Positions 1 to 3,910 of a DNA stretch of 5,084 nucleotides are shown piece after piece; the first letter of the stretch is position 1; every line of letters starts with the position of its first letter. Origin of the DNA: Deltaproteobacteria bacterium (GTDB lineage: Bacteria; Desulfobacterota; Desulfarculia; Adiutricales; Adiutricaceae); the NCBI GenBank assembly GCA_031267005.1, contig JAIRZX010000456.1, positions 1-5,084 on the forward strand, written 5' to 3'. A program made the position numbers and the translations under genes. Under the pieces are notes generated by a model. The model saw nothing but the letters and a program-made list of their open reading frames with translations. It had not been told where the DNA came from and searched no databases.

Positions 1-256
1 TGCCTCGGCGCTCCTGGAAATAGACAAGTTCGACCTCATCATAAGCGACTGGAACATGCCCAACATGACGGGGATCGAGCTCCTGCGGCACGTCCGGGGG
101 ACGGAACGGATAAAGGACATACCCTTCCTGATGGTCACCGCGGAGGCGCAGCAGGAGAACATCATCGAGGCGGTCAAGGCTAAGGTGTCCAACTACATCG
201 TGAAGCCCTTCACGGCGGACACACTGAACGAGAAGATGGAGAAGATTTTCTCGTAG
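1..256 (+). CDS. cheY: CheY-type chemotaxis response regulator (5' truncated by window edge)
   Basis: A single-domain receiver protein that, in the CheY family, is phosphorylated by the CheA kinase and then binds the flagellar switch or an equivalent motility output in the cytoplasm. The frame is open from base 2, giving 84 C-terminal residues of a family usually near 120-130, so about 40 N-terminal residues (including the first acidic pocket) lie outside. Visible hallmarks are the phospho-acceptor Asp in ISDWNMPN (codon 47-49), the switch Thr in MVTAEA, and the aromatic plus conserved Lys in YIVKPF. The protein stops straight after the last receiver helix at TAG 254-256, so there is no output domain. 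The Trp after the Asp and the NMPN and MVTAEA strings closely match enterobacterial CheY, which favours true CheY over a generic receiver. A pilus-linked CheY-like protein (PilG/PilH type) remains possible because a prepilin peptidase follows. Confidence 0.9.
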   Translation, partial: ASALLEIDKFDLIISDWNMPNMTGIELLRHVRGTERIKDIPFLMVTAEAQQENIIEAVKAKVSNYIVKPFTADTLNEKMEKIFS

Positions 257-298
257 GCGGCCGCGCGCCGCCCGGCCATCCCCGGCGGCCGGAAAGGG
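256..298 (+). promoter_or_regulatory. Intergenic hairpins and ribosome binding site ahead of prepilin peptidase
   Basis: Two perfect 6-bp inverted repeats lie in tandem. GGCGGC (256-261) pairs with GCCGCC (267-272) over a 5-nt loop, starting at the last base of the cheY stop codon. CCGGCC (272-277) pairs with GGCCGG (287-292) over a 9-nt loop. The second stem runs into the likely Shine-Dalgarno GGAAAGGG (291-298), which sits 10 nt before the ATG at 309. No T-run follows either stem, so a classical intrinsic terminator is unlikely and read-through from cheY is possible. Partial masking of the ribosome site is an inference; in GC-rich DNA such stems also arise by chance. Confidence 0.35.
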
Positions 299-308
299 TC
301 CCACCACG

Positions 309-1199
309 ATGCACTTCACCGGCGCGTCCCTTGCCGCGTTGTCGGTCGCCGTCCTCCTGCTGGGCATGGCCGTCGGCAGCTTCTTAAACGTCGTAATCTA
401 CCGGCTCCCCCGTGAGGGCCTCTCCCTGGCCCGCCCCCGCCGCTCCTTCTGCCCCGCCTGCCGCAACCAAATCCCCTGGCACGACAACATACCGGTCCTC
501 GGGTGGCTGATCCTCAGGGGCCGTTGCCGCTCCTGCCGCGCCCCCATATCCTTCCGCTACCCGTTGGTCGAGATGGTCTGCGGGGCGCTGGCCATCTCGC
601 TTCTTGCCACGGAGGGATTCGGGGTCCGCTTCGCCCTCTACTACTACTTCGCCCTGGCCCTCACCGCCGTAGCCTTCATAGACCTCGAGCTGATGGTCAT
701 ACCTGATCTCCTGGTCTGGCCCACCTACGTCCTGGGCTTCGTGTGCGCCGCCGTCGCGCCCACCCCGCAGACGGCGGGATGGTACCTTTGGGAAAAGCTC
801 ATGGCGGACGGCTGGAGCCCCTGGCTGGTCAGCCTCGGGGGCGCGGCGGCGGGTTTCGTCCTGGGCTTCGCCGCCCTATGGGCCGCCTCCAAAGCGTACC
901 GGCTGTGGCGGGGGCGCGACGGGCTGGGCGACGGCGACCCGCCGCTCCTCGGCCTTATCGGGACCTTCCTGGGCTGGACCTCGGTGTTCCCGGTGCTCCT
1001 CCTGTCCACGCTCATAGCGCTCGCGGCCGTCTTCGCCATGGTGTTCCTGGGAAAGGGAATCCCGGCGCCCAAGGGCGGGAAGGGCAAGGCGGCCGCGACG
1101 CCCATTCCCTTCGGGCCTTTTTTGGCTCTCGCGGCGGTCATCTGGATGTTCTACGGCCAGGCGATCAAGAGCTGGTATTTTTCCTTGCTTGGCGTGTAA
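309..1199 (+). CDS. pilD: Prepilin peptidase / N-methyltransferase (A24 family)
   Basis: A polytopic inner-membrane aspartic peptidase that cleaves the leader of type IV prepilins or type II secretion pseudopilins and methylates the new N-terminus. The 296 residues match the usual bacterial length. The N-terminal DiS_P_DiS domain shows GSFLNVVIYRLP (23-34) and two Cys pairs, C48/C51 and C73/C76, which bind zinc in this family. The catalytic aspartates are D125 in FIDLE and D210 in the GxGD motif (GDGD, 207-210). IPFGPFLALA (265-274) is the conserved C-terminal segment. Several hydrophobic stretches fit about eight membrane helices. The ATG at 309 is preceded by GGAAAGGG at suitable spacing and starts the first helix directly. 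After the second Asp this protein has PPLL where VKLL or FKLL is usual. No pilin or secretion gene is in the window, so the choice between pilus and type II secretion (pilD or gspO) is open; the family call is secure. Confidence 0.95.
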   Translation: MHFTGASLAALSVAVLLLGMAVGSFLNVVIYRLPREGLSLARPRRSFCPACRNQIPWHDNIPVLGWLILRGRCRSCRAPISFRYPLVEMVCGALAISLLATEGFGVRFALYYYFALALTAVAFIDLELMVIPDLLVWPTYVLGFVCAAVAPTPQTAGWYLWEKLMADGWSPWLVSLGGAAAGFVLGFAALWAASKAYRLWRGRDGLGDGDPPLLGLIGTFLGWTSVFPVLLLSTLIALAAVFAMVFLGKGIPAPKGGKGKAAATPIPFGPFLALAAVIWMFYGQAIKSWYFSLLGV

Positions 1200-1287
1200 A
1201 GTTGCGTGCCGCCCTCCTCTGGAACAAGCTGCGGAGCGGGGCGCGGCGGGCGCGTTCGCGTCGCGGCGGGGCACGCGCGGAGATAGC

Positions 1288-1310
1288 GCGGCGCAGGCGC
1301 CCTGCGCCGC
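1288..1310. repeat. Perfect 10-bp inverted repeat with 3-nt loop
   Basis: GCGGCGCAGG (1288-1297) and CCTGCGCCGC (1301-1310) are exact reverse complements separated by CGC. This would make a very stable RNA hairpin in the gap between the prepilin peptidase stop and the secreted-protein start. No T-run follows, so it is not a textbook intrinsic terminator. It could stall transcription, protect an mRNA end, or be a palindromic protein-binding site. The symmetry is seen directly; the role is not known. Confidence 0.6.
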
Positions 1311-1326
1311 CGCTGTCGAAAGGCGC

Positions 1327-1331
1327 GGGAG
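1327..1331 (+). promoter_or_regulatory. Ribosome binding site deciding the start of the secreted protein
   Basis: GGGAG lies 7 nt before the ATG at 1339. The same frame is open upstream as far as 1189, but only the ATG at 1339 has this site and opens directly onto a signal peptide, so it decides the start. Confidence 0.55.
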
Positions 1332-1338
1332 AAAGCGG

Positions 1339-2088
1339 ATGAGGCAAACGGCATTATCGGCGTCGGCCGCAGTTTCGGCATTTTTGGTCCTTTTGGCATT
1401 AGCCGTTCCGCGACAGGCCTCAGCCCAGCCCGATCCGCTCGTAGTTTACCGGGACACGGGCCACGTCGCGGCTTTCTGCGGCTACCAAGCTTCGGAAAGC
1501 GGGGACGACCCGGATACCGTTTACATGCTGGACAACGACTTGGCGTCCGGCGAAGGCCGGTTCGTCTTCAACCCTTCCTTCGCGGATCCCGGGGACTGGG
1601 ACAGGATATCCAGGGTCAAAACGGGGACGCTCCTCAAATACAACCTGTCCGTCGTCTACTCTTACCTCAGCCCTGAATTGGGGGGCGACGGGGGGATGGA
1701 GACGAGGGCCCTGCTGGAAGCGTTCGAATTGGAAAGCCCTGGCGATGCCGATTTGTGCGAAACGAATATCAGCGTCCGCGCGGCCTATTCCCATAAAACC
1801 GGCGGATACTTCTGCGGGAACGAGCGGGGCGCCTCCTCCGGCGGGGACGCTGGCGTAGCGTTGATAGGGACAAGGTCCGGCGTATTCCGGATGAAGCTTA
1901 GCGAGTACCTGCCGGATATCGGCAGGATGCAGAATTTTGAAATCGGCGAGCCCGTGATTTACAGGGTGGCAATCACTCCAGTTTTCGACGAAAACGCAAA
2001 CCAGACATCCCCGCCGTCCGTGGAAATTATGGAAATTAATAAATCTGGCGCCGTTACGGATTCTTCGGCCTGCAAAGCCTCAAACTGA
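1339..2088 (+). CDS. Secreted protein of unknown function (Sec signal peptide)
   Basis: I do not recognise the family. The ATG at 1339 gives 249 residues. The N-terminus is a clear Sec signal peptide: Arg2, a hydrophobic core at about residues 10-23, and the A-x-A site QASA (26-29) with likely cleavage before Q30. There is no lipobox Cys and no prepilin-type G/F-T-L-x-E leader, so it is not an obvious substrate of the neighbouring prepilin peptidase. The mature chain of about 220 residues is acidic and rich in Gly, Asp and Ser, with short strand-like segments (for example VIYRVAITPVF, 206-216) and no further membrane helix. Four Cys (47, 140, 159, 245) could form two disulfides, fitting a periplasmic or exported location. 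It lies 139 bp after the peptidase, behind a strong hairpin, so it may have its own transcript. That it is a real gene is supported by the signal peptide, the Shine-Dalgarno site and even composition; its function is unknown. Confidence 0.75.
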   Translation: MRQTALSASAAVSAFLVLLALAVPRQASAQPDPLVVYRDTGHVAAFCGYQASESGDDPDTVYMLDNDLASGEGRFVFNPSFADPGDWDRISRVKTGTLLKYNLSVVYSYLSPELGGDGGMETRALLEAFELESPGDADLCETNISVRAAYSHKTGGYFCGNERGASSGGDAGVALIGTRSGVFRMKLSEYLPDIGRMQNFEIGEPVIYRVAITPVFDENANQTSPPSVEIMEINKSGAVTDSSACKASN

Positions 2089-2504
2089 AATTCCCGGTCT
2101 GCGTTCGGCCGCCTGTTGCGCCTGCGGCGTGGGATTGCTGCGGCGGGCGGCCATCCCGGCGGCGCGGACGGGCATAAAAGGGGCGAGGCGACGCGCGGGC
2201 GAAGGTCGGACTAACTTACGCAAGGCTCGATTATGTCGCTGGCGGTTTACAGCGCGGCGCAAGTTGAGCGTTGAAAAAAATCAATACGTACGCCCAGGAC
2301 GATAAAATTAGAGGCCTGAATTTTTTGCTCCACCGTTTTCTCCAGCCGTCTCCATTTTTTCCATCGCCTTAATCGAGGCGCCTCCCCAACTGGTTCAGCG
2401 GGATTCTCCAATCGTGAACCTGGAGCTTCTTACGCCGGAAAGTTCAGCCGGTTTACAGGACCTGTGAGCGGTGACAGCACTGGCAAGAAAGCCATCACGT
2501 GCCA
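2089..2504. other. Gene-free interval after the secreted protein, with small dyads
   Basis: No ORF here looks like a protein. Visible dyads are GGCCGCC/GGCGGCC (2107-2113 with 2146-2152), the palindrome GAGGCGCCTC (2375-2384), GGTTCA/TGAACC (2392-2397 with 2415-2420), ACAGGACCTGT (2455-2465), and TGGC (2481-2484) that can pair with GCCA at 2491-2494 or 2501-2504. The GC content falls steadily towards the AT-rich island that follows. None of these dyads matches a known riboswitch or tRNA by eye. Confidence 0.5.
2304..2326 (+). terminator. Weak terminator-like dyad with T6 tract
   Basis: AAAATT (2304-2309) pairs with AATTTT (2319-2324) around AGGCCT, and a run of six T closes it at 2321-2326. 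It lies about 215 bp past the secreted-protein stop. The stem is entirely A/T, so it lacks the GC-rich helix of a typical intrinsic terminator. It is the best T-tract dyad found downstream of the plus-strand genes, but the call is tentative. Confidence 0.2.
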
Positions 2505-2514
2505 ATTAAAAATA

Positions 2515-2548
2515 TCGATCATGTTCAAATAGTTCGATCAAGTTGAAA
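2515..2548 (+). repeat. Imperfect 15-bp direct repeat, 19-bp period
   Basis: TCGATCATGTTCAAA (2515-2529) and TCGATCAAGTTGAAA (2534-2548) match at 13 of 15 positions and are spaced 19 bp, close to two helical turns. The second copy ends on the TTGAAA of the possible promoter, so the pair is placed like an operator or activator site. Function is inferred only from position. Confidence 0.4.
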
Positions 2549-2572
2549 ATTTAAAAAATTTAAGTAAATAAT
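2543..2572 (+). promoter_or_regulatory. Possible sigma-70-type promoter in the AT-rich island
   Basis: TTGAAA (2543-2548, 5 of 6 to TTGACA) and AATAAT (2567-2572, 5 of 6 to TATAAT) are 18 bp apart and point towards the 2643 ORF and the hairpin-rich region. AT-rich DNA gives many false matches of this kind, so confidence is low. Confidence 0.3.
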
Positions 2573-2642
2573 AATTCCATAATATCAAAATCCATTTTTA
2601 ATATTTTTAGGAAATAAAATATCTGCTAAAATATTTTGTCCA

Positions 2643-2843
2643 ATGATGATGGACGCCTGGAAAATTTTTTTGAATCGCCAACCCGAAGCATATGAAGGCC
2701 AAGCCGAAGCTTATGAACTAAAAAGGGAATTCTGCGAACACCCTTTTGTGATAAATGAGAATTTCCGTTCAGGGGGCGTTGCGAAAAGTGCCCGGAAGCG
2801 AGCGGACTTGCGGGATGCGGTCCTGGAAGGCTGGAGGAGGTGA
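2643..2843 (+). CDS. Doubtful small ORF, 66 codons, possibly a gene remnant
   Basis: No family is recognised. The ORF opens with three Met codons directly after the AT-rich island and has no Shine-Dalgarno sequence in front. Near residues 14-26 it carries a short internal repeat, PEAYEGQ then AEAYE. This comes from a 21-bp-period direct repeat (2683-2696 and 2704-2717, 13 of 14 matching) whose single difference is silent in this frame (Ala GCA versus GCT). The middle and C-terminal parts are charged and end LRDAVLEGWRR. Codon use is more AT-rich than in the flanking genes. The stop TGA (2841-2843) is embedded in a perfect Shine-Dalgarno-like sequence. It could be a real small gene, the 5' remnant of a decayed gene, or chance within a structured RNA. 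A minus-strand ORF over the same bases is Ser/Pro-rich and looks like an antisense shadow. Confidence 0.25.
   Translation: MMMDAWKIFLNRQPEAYEGQAEAYELKREFCEHPFVINENFRSGGVAKSARKRADLRDAVLEGWRR
2726..2766 (+). repeat. Bulged inverted repeat within the small ORF
   Basis: GGAATTCT (2726-2733) pairs with AGAATTTCC (2758-2766): AATTCT with AGAATT, one bulged T (2764), then GG with CC. It encloses a short CAC/GTG pair (2739-2741 with 2748-2750). It could be a branched RNA stem or a chance AT-rich dyad. Confidence 0.3.
2835..2843 (+). promoter_or_regulatory. Perfect Shine-Dalgarno-like sequence without a convincing gene
   Basis: AGGAGGTGA is a nine-base match to the complement of the usual 16S rRNA 3' end and overlaps the stop of the 66-codon ORF. 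The next starts are TTG 2853 and ATG 2856, in one 40-codon frame ending at TAA 2976-2978. They begin 12-15 nt after the GGAGG, longer than usual. The 40-residue product is basic and unrecognised. The site may be a relic of a translated gene or a chance purine run. Confidence 0.3.
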
Positions 2844-2891
2844 GCTTAGGCATTGATGGAAAGGGTCTGGCAACCTGGAAGACGTCAAACT

Positions 2892-3077
2892 GAGAACGTG
2901 GCGAGGCGGCCAGTTCTCCGACATCGACCGCCATGTAAGCATATACTGCGTTCACAGAGAATGCAGGCGGTTGCCTAATCCGCCTGCCAGGCCCGTGAAC
3001 GGATACCAGGATGGAGGCGGTCCTGGGTTATGAGGGAGGTTGCCCGATACCAGTTGGGGAGAATGTCTTCTGCTCCG
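2892..3077 (+). ncRNA. Hairpin-rich segment, candidate structured RNA (unassigned)
   Basis: Four compact stems occur in series within 186 bp. (1) GAGAAC, a bulged G2898 and TGGC pair with GCCA and GTTCTC (2892-2918, loop GAGGCG). (2) GCAGGCGG pairs with CCGCCTGC (2963-2987, perfect 8 bp, 9-nt loop). (3) CCAGGA pairs with TCCTGG (3006-3026, 9-nt loop). (4) GGGGAGAA pairs with TTCT and CTCC (3056-3076, loop TGTC, one bulged G and one G-U). All three plus-strand frames are broken by stops. No match to RNase P, tmRNA, 6S, group I or II intron cores or common riboswitches was apparent by eye. Calling it an RNA gene is inference; chance stems in GC-rich DNA or a decayed mobile element are alternatives. 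Confidence 0.25.
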
Positions 3078-3088
3078 TAAACGGATAC
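2993..3088 (+). repeat. Two copies of a 14-bp motif CCGTRAACGGATAC
   Basis: CCGTGAACGGATAC (2993-3006) and CCGTAAACGGATAC (3075-3088) differ at one base. Each contains an internal dyad, CCGT with ACGG. A related GATACCAG occurs at 3002-3009 and again at 3046-3053. The copies are 82 bp apart and flank hairpins 3 and 4 of the hairpin-rich segment. Confidence 0.45.
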
Positions 3089-3402
3089 TTTGCAGGCACT
3101 CACTGGGTTCCCAATGCGGGAGGATAAGAGGAGAGGGTTTTCGCGGTGGAATCAAAATTTGCCCGTTTTTGGTTCCAGCTGAGGGGAATGCTACTCCGGA
3201 GGCTGGCCGTAGCCGGTCTGACGGCGGTCTGCCGTATATTTGAAGACTGGTCGATTTTACGTCTGGAAGAGCCATTTTTAGCCGCTGGCGCGGAGCGCTC
3301 TCCCGCTACCTTCGGTCCGGAGTGGCCGCTAACGAGCTGTAGGGCTCGCTTTAGACATCAAATAAGGACGGACGCGCCAGGGGCGAGTTATTTCAGGGCA
3401 CC
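3078..3402. other. Gene-free stretch with further small dyads
   Basis: No protein family is recognisable. A 99-codon frame from GTG 3146 to 3445 runs through the G-rich tract and turns into low-complexity Gly/Arg, so it is not accepted. Dyads include TCCC/GGGA (3109-3112 with 3118-3121), GCTAC/GTAGC (3190-3194 with 3209-3213), ACGGC/GCCGT (3221-3225 with 3231-3235), GAGCGCTC (3293-3300) and CGAGC/GCTCG (3333-3337 with 3344-3348). Confidence 0.4.
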
Positions 3403-3470
3403 GGGCGGGCGACGGGGAGCGGGGGAGCGAGGAAGCGGGGGATAGGAGGGATAGGGGAGCTGAAAGGGGG
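3403..3470 (+). repeat. G-rich purine tract with canonical G-quadruplex pattern
   Basis: G-runs at 3403-3405, 3407-3409, 3414-3417 and 3421-3425 are separated by loops of 1, 4 and 3 nt, fitting the standard G3+N1-7 quadruplex pattern. Further runs follow at 3437-3441, 3448-3450, 3454-3457 and 3466-3470. GGGGAGC and GGGATAGG recur inside the tract. The G-rich strand is the plus strand, so RNA reading through from the minus-strand nuclease gene would be C-rich here. Confidence 0.6.
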
Positions 3471-3481
3471 AGCGCCCCTTT
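3463..3481. repeat. Inverted repeat AAAGGGG/CCCCTTT at end of the G-rich tract
   Basis: AAAGGGG (3463-3469) and CCCCTTT (3475-3481) are exact reverse complements around a 5-nt loop. Each strand ends the stem with only three T, so at best it is a weak bidirectional terminator between the convergent gene groups. Confidence 0.25.
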
Positions 3482-3910
3482 GCCGCGAGGAGGCTTTGCC
3501 GGAAAGAGAACGTTCATGTCCCGGCGCTCCCGGCCCAACCGCGCCCGAGGCCGTCGGCCCCGCGCCGGAAGGCTCGTCAAACAATCTCCCGTCCGTTTAA
3601 GCCAGCGCCAAGGAAATTCCGACACGTCCCACGAGCGTTGCCCCGGCCCGTACCGACCGCAGGGCATTGGAGCCGCAACGGGCCGGGTCCGGTCAGGGCC
3701 CGCCGGTCCCGGCTGCCTCCTCCCGTATCCCGGATATCCGGTATGCGCCGTTCCCCGCCTGAGGCTGAGGGGCGGCCCGAGGCCTGAACGCGCGACCGAC
3801 GGATGGAGCCAGGCAGGGCTCCAAAAGGGGCTCCGGAACCCGATTGCGCAGAAGGCCAGCGGCCAGGACGGCCAAATCCCGAGTTAAACGAGGCGCGGGG
3901 ACTGGCACAT
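3482..3910. other. GC-rich gene-free stretch downstream of the nuclease gene, with long dyads
   Basis: This is the 3' side of the minus-strand nuclease gene. It holds a perfect 10-bp inverted repeat, CCCGGCCCGT (3642-3651) with ACGGGCCGGG (3678-3687), the 12-bp palindrome CCGGATATCCGG (3730-3741), and GGAGCC (3805-3810) that can pair with GGCTCC at 3817-3822 or 3829-3834. ORFs on both strands here are Arg/Gly/Pro/Ser-rich without hydrophobic or motif structure and are rejected as shadows of high GC. No T-tract terminator for the nuclease gene was found. Confidence 0.5.

Larger units (their letters stand above)
2505..2642. other. AT-rich island
   Basis: Bases 2511-2640 contain 24 G or C in 130 (18%), in sharp contrast to the GC-rich genes on both sides. 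The tract is rich in A and T runs and includes the palindrome AAAATATTTT (2628-2637). It carries no ORF of note and ends at the ATG codons of the small ORF at 2643. Possible readings are a promoter or upstream region, an easily melted element, a scar of horizontally acquired DNA, or a nucleoid-protein target. No DnaA-box cluster was seen. Confidence 0.7.

Noticed and set aside
1189..1338. Upstream extension of the secreted protein to a TTG at 1189
   Set aside because: It would add 50 Arg/Ala-rich residues ahead of a clear signal peptide and overlap the peptidase end; ATG 1339 has its own ribosome site.
725..1399. Several overlapping ORFs on both strands across the prepilin peptidase
   Set aside because: Shadows of a high-GC gene: Arg/Pro/Ala-rich, no motifs, while the plus-strand frame carries a full A24 peptidase.
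1420..1794. Minus-strand ORF of 124 codons
   Set aside because: Antisense to the secreted protein, with no ribosome site or family features.
2392..2420. GGTTCA...TGAACC considered as a tRNA T-arm or attachment site
   Set aside because: The loop is 17 nt and no acceptor, D or anticodon arms fit around it.
2477..2504. Resemblance to a cobalamin riboswitch box
   Set aside because: Only a short TGGC/GCCA dyad matches; the conserved box sequence and a downstream cobalamin gene are absent.
2840..2893. Fragment VSLGIDGKGLATWKTSN reminiscent of an ISL3-type transposase core
   Set aside because: Too short, with a stop right after it and no catalytic triad, terminal repeats or target duplication visible.
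2626..2955. Minus-strand ORF of 109 codons, Ser/Pro-rich
   Set aside because: Composition typical of an antisense shadow, runs across the AT-rich boundary, and has no recognised family; kept only as a possibility for a BLASTP check.
2857..3127. Possible frameshifted protein: fragment WRGGQFSDIDRH in one frame and ENVFCSVNGYFAGTHW in another
   Set aside because: The fragments faintly recall sulfatase-modifying or diversity-generating target domains, but no conserved motif, template/variable repeat pair or reverse transcriptase was found.
3146..3445. 99-codon plus-strand ORF from GTG
   Set aside because: No ribosome site, ends in Gly/Arg low complexity made by the G-rich tract, and no family.
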